64,000 bases of DNA from Druceiella hillmani (lineage: Eukaryota > Arthropoda > Insecta > Lepidoptera > Hepialidae). The position numbers and the translations under genes were made by a program. Shown here in pieces: positions 1 through 12,289 of the stretch (its first letter is position 1; every line of letters begins with the position of its first letter). The notes below the pieces were generated by a model that was given only the letters and a program-made list of their open reading frames with translations, was not told where the DNA came from and did no database searches. The stretch is from NCBI GenBank assembly GCA_039881145.1, contig JAYKKI010000095.1, positions 3,743,501-3,807,500 of the forward strand, given 5' to 3'.

Positions 1-944
1 TCGTAACTATGTATTGTAAATCTACACCAAATTTATATCTTTGGAAAGAGTTAGCTAAATTGTGAAAGTTAGCACCTTACTGCTCTATTACAAGTTGTGA
101 TTAGTAAAAGTTTTATGCAAACAACATGTATGATTTAGAAGCTAAAGAGCACCACTCTTGAGTCAGTTTCATTCGAACTCTCTGAGTTTAAATGGAATTC
201 TATAAAAGACAATTAATAAGAAATATGTGTACATATAAAAATAAGTATATTATGGCGTATTGCAATTTCGAAGCAAGATGTTATTATAGCCTCGTAACTA
301 TATGTTGCAAATTTACACCAAATTTTTATTCTCAGAAAAATTTAACTAAATTATGAAAGTTAGAACCCAACGCTATACTACAAGTTGCGATCAGTGAAAG
401 TTTTATGCATAAAACATTTATGATTTAGAAGTCAAAGAGTGCTGACCAATAAGTGATTTCTATTTGCACTTTCTGGATTCGAATGGAACCCTAAATCAGA
501 CAAAAAATAAGGAAAAAGTGTACATATAAACATAAGTGTATTACTGCGTGTTACAATTTCAAAGCTAGATATTATTATAGTTTCGTAACTATGTGTTGCA
601 AATCCAAACCAAATTTATATTCTTGGAATAAAAGACAATTAATAAGAAAAATGTGTTCACATAAAAATAAGTATGTTATCGCGTATTGCATTTTCGAAGC
701 AAGGTGTTATTATAGCTTCGTAACTATGTGTTGCAAATTTCCACCAAATTTTTACTTTCGGAAAAAATAGCTAAATTATGAAAGTTAGCACCTCACCGCT
801 ATATTACAAGTTGTGATTAGTGAAAGTTTTAAGCATATAACATTTATGATTTAGAAGTTTAAAGAGTGGTGACCAATGAGTGAGTTCTATTGACATTTTC
901 TGGATTCGAATGGAACCCTAAACCAGACGAATAATAAGGAAAAA

Positions 945-1021
<77 letters not shown>

Positions 1022-1075
1022 AACATAAGTATATTACGGCATGTTACAATTTCAAAGCTAGATATGATTATAGTT
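1..1075. repeat. Satellite higher-order block H1
   Basis: This block is a four-monomer unit: two full monomers, one shortened monomer (584-717) and one monomer carrying an (AT)n tract. The same monomer order returns at 1076 and 3484. The left end is set by the window, but the first base coincides with a monomer start. Confidence 0.85.
947..1021. repeat. (AT)n microsatellite inside satellite block H1
   Basis: Nearly pure TA dinucleotide run of about 74 bp at the place where other monomers read GTGTACATATAAACATAAG. It is evidently an expansion of that short ACATATA stretch. Confidence 0.95.
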
Positions 1076-2019
1076 TCGTAACTATGTATTGTAAATCTAC
1101 ACCAAATTTATATGCTTGGAAAGAGTTAGCTAAATTGTGAAAGTTAGCACCTTACTGCAATATTACAAGTTGTGATTAGTAAAAGTTTTATGCAAACAAC
1201 ATTTATGATTTAGAAGCTAAAGAGCACCACTCTTGAGTCAGTTCCATTCGAACTCTCTGAGTTAAAATGGAATCCTATAAAAGACAATGAATAAGAAAAA
1301 TGTGTACATATAAAAATAAGTATATTATGGCGTATTGCAATTTCGAAGCAAGACGTTATTATAGCCTCGTAACTATGTGTTGCAAATTTACACCAAATTT
1401 TTATTCTCAGAAAAATTTAGCTAAATTATGAAAGTTAGAACCCACCGCTATATTACAAGTTGCGATCAGTGAAAGTTTTATGCATAAAACATTTATGATT
1501 TAGAAGTCAAAGAGTGCTGACCAATAAGTGATTTCTATTTGCACTTTCTGGATTCGAATGGAACCCTAAATCAGACAAAAAATAAGGAAAAAGTGTACAT
1601 ATAAACATAAGTGTATTACTGCGTGTTACAATTTCAAAGCTAGATATTATTATAGTTTCGTAACTATGTGTTGCAAATCCAAACCAAATTTATATTCTTG
1701 GAATAAAAGACAATTAATAAGAAAAATGTGTTCATATAAAAATAAGTATGTTATCGCGTATTGCATTTTCGAAGCAAGGTGTTATTATAGCTTCGTAACT
1801 ATGTGTTGCAAATTTACACCAAATTTTTACTTTCGGAAAAAATAGCTAAATTATGAAAGTTAGCACCTCACCGCTATATTACAAGTTGTGATTAGTGAAA
1901 GTTTTAAGCATATAACATTTATGATTTAGAAGTTTAAAGAGTGGTGACCAATGAGTGAGTTCTATTGACATTTTCTGGATTCGAATGGAACCCTAAACCA
2001 GACGAATAATAAGGAAAAA

Positions 2020-2070
<51 letters not shown>

Positions 2071-2124
2071 AATATAAGTATATTACGGCATGTTACAATT
2101 TCAAAGCTAGATATGATTATAGTT
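1076..2124. repeat. Satellite higher-order block H2
   Basis: Tandem copy of block H1 with the same four-monomer order and only scattered substitutions. Most of the length difference comes from the (AT)n tract, about 74 bp in H1 and about 49 bp here. Confidence 0.85.
2022..2070. repeat. (AT)n microsatellite inside satellite block H2
   Basis: TA run at the same monomer position as the tract at 947-1021. Confidence 0.95.
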
Positions 2125-3483
2125 TCGTAACTATGTATTGTAAATCTACACCAAATTTATATGCTTGGAAAGAGTTAGCTAAATTGTGAAAGTTAGCACC
2201 TTACTGCTATAATACAAGTTGTGATTAGTAAAAGTTTTATGCAAACAACATTTATGATTTAGAAGCTAAAGAGCACCACTCTTGAGTCAGTTCCATTCGA
2301 ACTCTCTGAGTTAAAATGGAATCCTATAAAAAACAATGAATAAGAAAAATGTGTACATATAAAAATAAGTATATTATGGCGTATTGCAATTTCGAAGCAA
2401 GATGTTATTGTAGTTTCGTAACTATGTGTTGCAAACTTACACCAAATTGATATTCTCGGAAAGATTTAGCGAAATTATGAAAGTTTGCACCTCACAGCTA
2501 TATTACAAGTTGTTATTAGTGAAAGTTTTATGCCTATTACATTTATGATTTAAAAGGTAAAGGGTAGTGACCAATGAACCCTAAATCAGCCAAATAATAA
2601 GGAAAAAGATTACATATAAACCTAAATATAATATGGCATGTTAAAATTTCAAAGCTAGATATTATCATAGTTTCGTAACTATGTGTTGCAAATCTACACC
2701 AAATTCATATTTTTGGAAAGAGTTAGCTAAATTGTGAATCCTACACAAAGTGTCCGATCAGAAACTAAAAAATGCAAATAATAAAGAAAACGTGTACTTA
2801 TAAACATAAGTATTTTATCGCATGATATAGTTTTGAAGCAAAATGTTATAATGTAACACATAATGTGAAATATCACAATTATGTATTGCAAATTTATAGC
2901 AAATTTCTATTCTTGGAAAGATTTAGCTAAATTTTGAAAGCCTCACCGCTATATTACAAGTTGTGATGAGTGAAAGTTTAACGGATTATTATAATGTAGA
3001 AGATCGTTTATGATTTAGATGAATATTTATGATTTAGAAGATAAACAGTGGTGACCTATGAATTAGTTCTATTCGGACTCTCTGGATTCAAATGGAATCC
3101 CAAAAAAGACAATTAATAAGATACATGTGTACATATAAAAATTACTATGTTATGGTGTGTTGCTATTTCGAATCAAGATGTTATTATAGCTTCGTAATTA
3201 TGTGTTGCAAATTTACACCAAATTTGTATTGCTTGAAAGATTTAGCTAAATTGTGAAAGTCAGCACCTCATCGCTGTATTACAAGTTGTTATTAGTGAAA
3301 GTTTTATGTCTATAACATTTATGATTTAAAACGTAAAGAGTGGTGACCAATGAGTGATTACTATTCACACGTTCTGGATTCAAATGGAACCCTAAATTAG
3401 ACAAATAATAAGGAAAAAGTGTACATATAAACATAAGTGTATTACGGCGTGTCACAATTTCAAAGCTAGATATGATTATAGTT
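2125..3483. repeat. Satellite higher-order block L1
   Basis: Alternative block of 1359 bp. It includes monomers with a deletion that joins the TTAGCTAAATTGTGAA phrase directly to CTACAC, and a segment around 2820-2900 that is not present in the H blocks. It is matched along its full length by block L2 (4497-5855). Confidence 0.85.
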
Positions 3484-4496
3484 TCGTAACTATGTATTGT
3501 AAATCTACACCAAATTTATATCCTTGAAAAGAGTTAGCTAAATTGTGAAAGTTAGCACCTTTTTGCTATAATACAAGTTGTGATTAGTAAAACTTTTATG
3601 CTAACAACTTTTATGATTTAGACTCTAAAGAGCACCACTCTTGAGTCAGTTCCATTCGAACTCTGAGTTTAAATAGAATCCTATAAAAGACAATTAATAA
3701 GAAATATGTGTACATATAAAAATAAGTATATTATGGCGTATTGGAATTTCGAAGCAAGACGTTATTATAGCCTCGTAACTGTGTGTTGCAAATTTACACC
3801 AAATTTTTATTCTCAGAAAAATTTAGCTAAATTATGAAAGTTAGAACCCACCGCTGTATTACAAGTTGCGATCAGTGAAAGTTTTATGCATAAAACATTT
3901 ATGATTTAGAAGTCAAAGAGTGCTGACCAATAAGTGATTTCTATTTGCACTTTCTGGATTCGAATGGAACCCTAAATCAGACAAAAAATAAGGAAAAAGT
4001 GTACATATAAACATAAGTGTATTACTGCGTGTTACAATTTCAAAGCTAGATATTATTATAGTTTCGTAACTATGTGTTGCAAATCCAAACCAAATTTATA
4101 TTCTTGGAATAAAAGACAATTAATAAGAAAAATGTGTTCATATAAAAATAAGTATGTTATCGCGTATTGCATTTTCGAAGCAAGGTGTTATTATAGCTTC
4201 GTAACTATGTGTTGCAAATTTACACCAAATTTTTACTTTCGGAAAAAATAGCTAAATTATGAAAGTTAGCACCTCACCGCTATATTACAAGTTGTGATTA
4301 GTGAAAGTTTTAAGCATATAACATTTATGATTTAGAAGTTTAAAGAGTGGTGACCAATGAGTGAGTTCTATTGACATTTTCTGGATTCGAATGGTACCCT
4401 AAACCAGACGAATAATAAGGAAAACGTGTATATATATATATAAACATAAGTACATTACGGCATGTTACAATTTCAAAGCTAGATATTATTATAGTT
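3484..4496. repeat. Satellite higher-order block H3
   Basis: Third clear copy of the four-monomer block. The (AT)n position at 4428-4442 is only about 15 bp long, so the block is 1013 bp. Confidence 0.85.
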
Positions 4497-5855
4497 TCGT
4501 AACTATGTATTGTAAATCTACACCAAATTTATATGCTTGGAAAGAGTTAGCTAAATTGTGAAAGTTAGCACCTTACTGCAATATTACAAGTTGTGATTAG
4601 TAAAAGTTTTATGCAAACAACATTTATGATTTAGAAGCTAAAGAGCACCACTCTTGAGTCAGTTCCATTCGAACTCTCTGAGTTAAAATGGAATCCTACA
4701 AAAGACATTTAATAAGAAAAATGTGTACATATAAAAATAAGTATATTATGGCGTATTGCAATTTCGAAGCAAGACGTTATTGTAGCTTCGTAACTATGTG
4801 TTGCAAACTTACACCAAATTATTTTTCTCGGAAAGATTTAGCGAAATTATGAAAGTTTGCACCTCTCAGCTATATTACAAGTTGTTATTAGTGAAAGTTT
4901 TATGCCTATTACATTTATGATTTAAAAGGTAAAGGGTAGTGACCAATGAACTCTAAATCAGACAAATAATAAGGAAAAAGTTTACATATAAACCTAAATA
5001 TATTAGGGCATGTTACAATTTCAAAGCTAGATATTATTATAGTTTCGTAACTATGTGTTGCAAATCTACACCAAATTTATATTTTTGGAAAGAGTTAGCT
5101 AAATTGTGAATTCTACACGAAGTGTCCGATTAGAAACTAAAAAATGCAAGTAATAAAGAAAACGTGCACTTATAAATATAAGTATCTTATCGCATGATAT
5201 AGTTTTGAAACAAAATGTTATAATGCAACACATAATGTGAAATATCACAATTATGTATTGCAAATTTATAGCAAATTTCTATTCTTGGAAAGATTTAGCT
5301 AAATTTTGAAAGCCTCACCGCTATATTACAAGTTGTGATGAGTGAAAGTTTAACGGATTATTATAATTTAGAAGATCGTTTATGATTTAGATGAATATTT
5401 ATGATTTAGAAGATGAACAGTGGTGACCTATGAATTAGTTCTATTCGGACTCTCTGGATTCAAATGGAATCCCAAAAAAGACAATTAATAAGATAAATGT
5501 GTACATTTAAAAATTACTATATTATGGTGTGTTGTAATTTCGAAGCAAGATGTTATTATAGCTTCGTAACTATGTGTTGCAAATTTACACCAAATTTCTA
5601 TTGCTTGAAAGATTTAGCTAAATTGTCAAAGTTAGCACCTCATCGCTATATGACAAGTTGTTATTAGTGAAAGTTTTATGCCTATAACATTTATGATTTA
5701 AAATTTAAAGAGTGGTGACCAATGAGTGAGTTCTATTCACACGTTCTGGATTCGAATGGAACCCTAAATTAGACAAATAATAAGGAAAAAGTGTACATAT
5801 AAACATAAGTGTATTACGGCGTGTTACAATTTCAAAGCTAGATATTATTATAGTT
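4497..5855. repeat. Satellite higher-order block L2
   Basis: Full-length match to L1, again 1359 bp, with the same internal deletion and the same atypical segment (around 5190-5270). Together with H3 it shows an H-L unit of about 2.4 kb repeated in tandem. Confidence 0.85.
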
Positions 5856-7093
5856 TCGTAACTATGTGTTGCAAATCTACACAAATTTATATCCTGGGAA
5901 AGAGTTAGCTAAATTGTGAAAGTTAGCACCTTACTGCTATAATACAAGTTGTGATTAGTAAAAGTTTTATGCAAACAACATTTATGATTTAGAAGCTAAA
6001 GAGCACCACTCTTGAGTCAGTTCCATTCGAACTCTCTGAGTTTAAATGGAATCCTATAAAAGACAATTAATAAGAAATATGTGTACATATAAAAATAAGT
6101 ATATTACAATTTCGAAGCAAGATGTTATTATAGCTTCGTAACTATGTGTTGCAAATTTACACCAAATTTTTATTCTCAGAAAAAATTAGCTAAATTATGA
6201 AAGTTAGAACCCACCGCTGTATTACAAGTTGCGATCAGTGACAGTTTTCTGCATAAAATATATATTATTTAGAAGTCAAAGAATGCTGACCAATGAGTGA
6301 TTTCTATTTGCACTTTCTGGATTCGAATGGAACCCTAAATCAGACAAATAATAAGGAAAAAGTGTACATATAAACATAAGTGTATTACTGCGTGTTACAA
6401 TTTCAAAGCTAGATATTATTAGTTTCGTAACTATGTGTTGCAAATCCAAACCAAATTTATATTCTTGGAATAAAAGACAATTAATAAGAAAAATGTGTAC
6501 ATATAAAAATAAGTTTATTATGGCGTATTGCAATTTCGAAGCAAGATGTTATTATAGCCTCGTAACTATATGTTGCAAATTTACACCAAATTATTATTTT
6601 CGAAAAAAATTAGCTAAATTATGAAAGTTAGCACCTCACCGCTATATTACAAGTTGTGATCAGTGAAAGGTTTAAATATATAACATTTATGATGTAGAAG
6701 TTTAAAGAGTGTCGACCAATGAGTGATTTCTATTTGCACTTTCTGGATTCGAATGGAACCCTAAATAAGACAAATAATAAGGAAAAAGTATATACATGAA
6801 AATAAGTATATTATGGTGCGTTGCAATTTCGAAGCAAGATGTTTTTATAGCTTCGTACCTATGTGTTGCAAATTTACACCAAATTGTTATTCTCGGAAAG
6901 ATTTAGCGAAATTATGAAAGTTAGCACCTTACGGCTATATTACAAGTTGTTATTAGTGAAAGGTTTATGCCTATTACATTTATGATTTAAAAGGTAAAGA
7001 GTGGTGACCAATGCGTGAGTTCTATTGACATTTTCTGGATTCGAATGGAACCCTAAACCAGACAAATAATAAGGAAAATATGTACATATATAT

Positions 7094-7150
<57 letters not shown>

Positions 7151-7201
7151 ATAAGTACATTACGGCATGTTATAATTTCAAAGCTAGATATGATTATAGT
7201 T
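5856..7201. repeat. Satellite higher-order block H4, rearranged
   Basis: Begins as an H block but contains an additional monomer (about 6850-7200) and small deletions, for example near 6105 where TTATGGCG is lost. It ends with an (AT)n tract. Confidence 0.75.
7085..7147. repeat. (AT)n microsatellite inside satellite block H4
   Basis: TA run of about 63 bp with a single AA interruption, at the recurrent ACATATA site of the monomer. Confidence 0.95.
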
Positions 7202-8052
7202 TCTTAACTATGTATTGCAAATCTACACCAAATTTATATCTTTGGAAAGAGTTAGCTAAATTGTGAAAGTTAGCACCTTACTGCTATATTACAAGTTGTG
7301 ATTATTAAAAGTTTTATGCAAACAACATTTATAATATAGAAGCTAAAGAGCACCACTCTTTAGTCAGTTCCATTCGAACTCTCTGAGTTCAAATGGAATC
7401 CTATAAAAGACAATTAATAAGAAAAATGTGTACATTTAAAAATAAGTATATTATGGCGTATTGCAATTTCGAAGCAAGATGTTATTATAGCTTCGTAGCT
7501 ATGTGTTGCAAATTTACACCAAATTTTTTTCTCGGAAAAATTTAGCTAAATTATGAAAGTTAGCACCTCACCGCTATATTACAAGTTGTAATAAGTGAAA
7601 GTTTTATGCATATAACATTTATGATTTAGAAGCTAAAGAGTGGTGACCATTGAGTGAGTTCTATTCGCACTTTCTGGATTCGAATGGAATCCTAAATTAG
7701 ACAAATAATAAGGAAAAAATGTATATTATGACGTATTACAATTTCAAAGCTTCATTTTTTTACAATTCAAAGCTGTAAATATTCTTGGAAAGCGTTAGCC
7801 AAATTGTGAGAGTTAGCACCTCACCGCTTCATTAGAAACTGTGGCCAGTGAAAGTTTTATGAATATAACATTTATGGTTTGGAAATTAAAAGATTACGAT
7901 TCACCTATGAACAGCGTAACGAGAGTAATTATGAAAGTTTTATGATGGTAATAGTGAAGGTTTTATGCAAGTAGCATTTATGTTTTAGAAACTAAAGAAA
8001 GGTGAGTTCCATTGGGATACTTTGAGTGAACCCTACAATAAGAAAAAGGAAC

Positions 8053-8089
8053 ACATAAAAACATACATAAGATATGTATGTTTTTATGT
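8053..8089. repeat. Perfect short palindrome (17-bp arms, 3-base loop)
   Basis: ACATAAAAACATACATA at 8053-8069 is followed after AGA by its exact reverse complement at 8073-8089. It lies in the decayed edge of the satellite and has no neighbouring gene for which it could be a terminator. Confidence 0.9.
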
Positions 8090-8199
8090 CGTGTGTTACA
8101 GTTTTGAAGTAAGATTTTATTAAACGTTTTGTAGCTATGCATCGCAAAAAGATTGTTTCTTTGAAAGAGTTAACTTGTGAAAGTTAGCACCTCGCATAT

Positions 8200-8274
8200 A
8201 CATACTACTTTCAGTGATCATAACTTGTAGTATAGTGAACTAAATTACAAGTTTTGATCAGTGAAATTAGTATG
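8200..8274. repeat. Imperfect inverted duplication of a satellite fragment
   Basis: The segment about 8234-8274 reads in satellite orientation (ATTACAAG, GATCAGTGAAAT, TAGTATG). The segment 8200-8233 is its imperfect reverse complement, so a piece of monomer was copied in inverted orientation. Confidence 0.65.
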
Positions 8275-9084
8275 TATATAGCATTTACGCTTTAGAAGTA
8301 AATAATGGTGTATGAATAGACAACCGAACAAGAGTATTAACAATCTAGTGAAATCCATTCGGACTCTTTTGTTCCGAACGTAAAAGTCCAATAGTAAAGA
8401 AGGCGTGTACATATAAACACAAGTATCTTATGGCGTGTTAAAGTTTTGAACTAAGATATCATTATAGTTTCGTTAACTATGTATCGCAAATCAACACCAA
8501 ATTTCTATTCTTTGAAAGAGCTAACTTGCGAAAGTTAACCACCTTACCGCTGTATTACAAGTTGTGATCGGTTACAATATTATAATCGGGGCATTTATTA
8601 ACTATTCAAAATTAAATGTGTATATGGGAGAGGTATCGGGTGTTAGGAACATTTATAACGTGAACAAGTTGAACGGAAACAGCAATCGATAATGTTATAA
8701 AGAATACCAATACATCAACAGAAATAAGCAAGTTATGAATACAGAATTAGTTCTTCAAGTAGGAAAGTATATCGCAATTTTACAATGTAGGAAAAAGTGT
8801 GCTTAGATTTAGTCAAGTTAAAGGCATATTACATTTCTTAAGTAAACAAATGTAATAAGAAAAAAAATTAAATGAATAAGATTACCATTACAAATTAACA
8901 AAACATAGATGATGAAATTATAGTTGTCTTCATTGTTCTGTAGTCAAACTAGGAACTCATACTCGCAGTTTGTCCATATCCGCCTGTATGTATTATTCAC
9001 GGAATGTTAATGCTATAAATTTTGTCATAGTTATGCATACTTACGACGCCTATAAAGTTATGATCTTTCAAAAAAATGTTTTTT

Positions 9085-9372
9085 TATATTGAATATATTT
9101 GGCGTTAGTTTTGTAGAAATTCATTATTCACAATTAAATGAAAATAAGTGATGTAGTATTATTTCTACTTTCTTTAAGTTCTTTACCATGACCTAGGTTT
9201 CGTTGTATTACAACATATTCAGGTGGGCTATTAGTAAAGATTGAATCTTTGCTATTTGAATCTTTGCTAATATCCCACCTGAAGATGTTGTAATACAACG
9301 AAACCTAGGTCGTGATAAAGAACTTAAAGAAAGTAGAAATAATACTACATCATGTAGTTTTATTTAATTGTG
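9085..9372 (-). mobile_element. Palindromic hammerhead-bearing element E1
   Basis: Two arms of about 110 bp form a near-perfect palindrome around the 9230-9270 spacer. The ~45-bp unpaired tail is on the left, so the element lies in minus orientation: it starts CACAATTAAAT and ends in ATATATTCAATA. It is flanked by the 10-bp direct repeat AATGTTTTTT (9075-9084 and 9373-9382). It sits inside interspersed repeat copy A, whose uninterrupted relative is at 47258. No coding capacity is evident; ORFs on both strands are products of the palindrome. Confidence 0.9.
9275..9315 (+). ncRNA. Hammerhead-ribozyme-like motif, right arm of E1
   Basis: Order of parts: CCAC, CTGAAGA, T, hairpin GTTGT-AAT-ACAAC, GAAA, CCTAGG, TC, GTGA. 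Stem I pairs CAC with GTG, and the fourth pair is lost (C against A). The CTGANGA and GAAA core boxes are intact. The opposite arm on the minus strand (9186-9226) has CTGAATA instead of CTGAAGA and is probably dead. Confidence 0.6.
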
Positions 9373-9826
9373 AATGTTTTTTAGGTTATTTCCTCGATAT
9401 GTAAAGGTGAACTTTTCATATTTTCATACACCGCTGTGTAGAGTATCATTGAATAGGTATTTCAAAAATATTGGTGGTATGTCATGAACATTTTTTAGAT
9501 ACTGCCATCCGTTTACGAGATATTATAATTTAAATTGGTCACATTTGTTACAGTTACGTATCCTCACTCTCTACTAGCTAAATCTCTATTTTCAAATAGC
9601 AGAAAAGTATTCACAAATAGTAGGAAATATAATGAAATTAAAAAGAAAATTATCACAGCTAAGTAGACTCTACTAGTTTATTAGTAATATTCGAAAAATT
9701 TACATAATATATCGGGTCTGTCAAAGTTCACAGAAATGCCATAAAAATCACTTCAGTCAACAGCAAACCTAACAACCTTTGTATTTTAAATTATACATTT
9801 GTTATTTCTGTCAAAGATATACTAGG

Positions 9827-9827
<1 letters not shown>

Positions 9828-9883
<56 letters not shown>
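9828..9883. repeat. (AT)n microsatellite
   Basis: Uninterrupted TA run of about 55 bp in interspersed repeat copy A. Confidence 0.95.
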
Positions 9884-9885
<2 letters not shown>

Positions 9886-9951
9886 AAGAGATTGTTTTTT
9901 TAAGATAAACATGTTAAGTACCAGTACAAATTGGCATGTAAACTAATCATG

Positions 9952-9953
<2 letters not shown>

Positions 9954-9998
<45 letters not shown>
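9954..9998. repeat. (AT)n microsatellite
   Basis: Second TA run about 70 bp after the first, also in copy A. Confidence 0.95.
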
Positions 9999-10002
<4 letters not shown>

Positions 10003-10066
10003 TACAGGATTAGAGATATAATATTAACAGTTATAAATAGTTTAACAGAAATACTTTGTACGCTTA

Positions 10067-12074
10067 AATATTTATATGTGCCGTGTGTGTTAAACCCGCG
10101 CGGCGCAAATTCTACGGGTACTTAACAAGTTTTTCTTAAAAAAAACAATCTTTCCTTAATTACGTTGTTAAAATGAAAATATTTGCCCGTTTAATTTGGC
10201 TTCAATCATCAAAAAAACCTTATTTAACTTAAATAAAATAAGGTACAACAGAAGGTTAGAAACGAATAATGCGATCCCTCCCTTTTTCATTGAACCACCT
10301 ATGAAAAATTGTTTTATAGATGTTGACAACATTATCTCAATATTGTTTAATGTTGATTGTACCCACCTTTTTAGAAATAAAAATCCCGCCCAGTTATGTG
10401 GATCTCAAACCCATTTTTTTCCAAATTCTACATAAGATAGTCCTAGATATTTTGCTAAAAATTAAAAATCCGGAACTGCTAACGTCCTATCTCCGAAATC
10501 GCTGACGTCAAAATTATAAAGAAAACAGCGTTCCTAGAACTTATTAGACTTACCTATAGTTTACCGTAAAACTAGTGTAATGATCCAAATCTCTTAGTTT
10601 TTGAGACATTTATGGACTTGTGAAAGTCCTACTAGGCGATATGATTTACAAGGCACATGTTAAAAAATAATATTAATATTTGTTACGTGCAGGGTGGTTG
10701 TTATGTTCATGTAGGGTACATGGTGTAATGTACCCTAAATGGTACATGGGTAAACCTTCATATGTACATAAGTGTGTATGGAACCATCGTAGTCAGAGTT
10801 TTACTAGACGAATTTCGTTATTGAAGTACCTCATCATACGTCGAACTTTAGCATGAAAATTATTTTCTTGTGAACCCCATCGAGTAGGAGTGTCATTGCA
10901 AAAGGTCTATTGACATCTTGTGTCTTATAATATTTTATGGTACAATGTCTCCTTTAGAAATTATTCAAATATTTATGGCATTTTATTTATAAAATCTGTT
11001 ATTTCAGTAAATAAAATACTGTTTGTTTATATTAATATTTATAACCTTTAATAATATTAAAGTCGACTAGTTTTCAAATATTTAACTTTAAAAGTAACTG
11101 CTTCACCTCCAAGCATGCATTTGGGAAGGAGGGGAGGACCTTCAATTGTTCAGACAACCTTTGGAGTTCATTTAACTTTGTTTCCTACTTTTTTTTCAGC
11201 AATAATTCAATTGGTGTTTAAAAAAATATCCCATATGAGTTCGTAGAGCTCTAAAGAATTTATTTCTGAATCCCTTGGATTCCAGCCCCTCTTAGATACG
11301 TGTTTTGTTATAAATAAATTATGGTACAGTGTAATGAAAACAAAAAGGGTCGTTTCCCTTTAAACGTCAGAATAAAAAAGAAATGTTTTTCCCAGATGAA
11401 AATAATTATTTACAAAAACAAAAAAAATTGTTTCTCTTTAAATGCCAGAAGACGAAAAGAAATTTATTTTAGGTCTTACGAACAGTTATCATATAAGTAT
11501 TTATTTCAATTGTAATAAGGGCTGTATTTTATAAAAAAAAATCAGATCCAGCCTTACATTCTATAATTTTAATCTAATGATCTGAAAGGTGGCAATTGCA
11601 AGTCACTAACATCGATTAATAATATTAACTAATTCAGTATTTTTCCAATTTTACGTTGTTGAAGCTATTTGATTTATTTTTTTATTAGAATATTTCTCGT
11701 ATACATTTCTCGAGAATTCTGTAACAAACCTATTCTTATAAATATATTACGTTACACGCACACGAAATTAATGAGAATTCTCAAATGACAAATGCAAGTT
11801 TATCAACGGCATCATAGTTGAAAGCTGGTTAACTAAGTAAACGATACAGTAATAAAGGCCCACAGCAAAGACGAGATTGTATGATATTTTGCAAAGGACT
11901 GCAAGGAATTCTGGTTAAAGTGCTGAAGTTCGATCGTAAGTCGGCGCGTCGAGTTTGCCAACTAAACAACAAATTGCTTACCTAAGTATGAGTTTAGTAA
12001 ACTACTTCATAGACTATGGCTACTAAGTAAAGAAAATCGATATTCGAACTGACAAAGTCGTTCAAAGCTTTGAA
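10067..12074. other. No gene recognised; AT-rich sequence
   Basis: Short open frames of 60-80 codons (10196-10505, 11321-11515) are lysine- and asparagine-rich as expected by chance in AT-rich DNA, and match nothing I recognise. Around 10740-10830 the phrase TATGGAACCATCGTAGTC recalls the end of the interspersed repeat at 19587-20117. Confidence 0.5.
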
Positions 12075-12184
12075 AAGGAATCATTTATAATTATATTTTG
12101 CCCTTATGAACGTTACGTATTGGCAACATTGTCTTAGAAAAGTTTATATTCGTTTAATTAAAGTTCTTTCTTACGCTTTAAAGT
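12075..12184. repeat. 110-bp direct duplication, first copy
   Basis: The stretch from AAGGAATCATTTATAATT to CGCTTTAAAGT recurs at 12290-12399 with about two substitutions (GAACGTTA against GAATCTTA). Confidence 0.9.
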
Positions 12185-12289
12185 GGCATATTATTACATT
12201 CCTAGTTTTTGGAATAGGTTAAGTTCCAGTATTGTTTGAAAGTTATAAGTAAAATTATGTTTAAGTGGTTCAGAACAAATCTTAAAATG

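Larger units (their letters stand above)
1..8600. repeat. Satellite array of ~290-bp monomers with higher-order structure
   Basis: About thirty monomers follow one another head to tail, each recognisable by the phrase TTCGTAACTATGTGTTGCAA, then CACCAAATTT, GTGAAAGTTAGCACC, TTACAAGTTGTGATTAGTG, TTTATGATTTAGAAG and GGAACCCTAAAT. Phrase starts recur at 1, 290, 584, 718 and 1076 and so on, giving ~290 bp per full monomer and ~135 bp for a recurrent shortened monomer. The window begins inside a monomer, so the array continues to the left. Homogeneity is high to about 7200; the copies from 7750 to 8575 are clearly diverged. Small ORFs in the array are by-products of the repeat and are not genes. 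I do not recognise the satellite family. Confidence 0.95.
7202..8600. repeat. Degenerate right edge of the satellite array
   Basis: Two recognisable monomers (7202 and about 7490) are followed by increasingly broken copies. The phrases AAAGTTAGCACCTC and ATTACAAGTTGTGATC are still readable near 7800, 8175 and 8530. Inverted duplications interrupt the edge at 8053-8089 and about 8200-8274. Confidence 0.8.
8941..10066. repeat. Interspersed repeat, copy A (interrupted)
   Basis: Begins TAGTCAAACTAGGAA and can be followed alongside copy B at 47258-47950. Shared phrases include a TTATGA stretch, GAATAGGT, CAAAAATATTG, TCACAGCTAAG, CTCTACTAGTTTA, GGGTCTGT and AATAGTTTAA. A palindromic element (9085-9372) and two (AT)n tracts interrupt it. 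No protein could be read. It resembles a class of insect non-coding interspersed repeats with a GTCTGTCCAT-like stretch. Confidence 0.75.

Noticed and set aside
6276..7152. Small ORFs inside the satellite
   Set aside because: They recur with the monomer, are interrupted in most monomers, and contain translated (AT)n.
1..8600. Regularly spaced repeats considered as a CRISPR array
   Set aside because: Monomers are ~290 bp, contiguous and diverged, in an animal genome; no short repeat-spacer structure.
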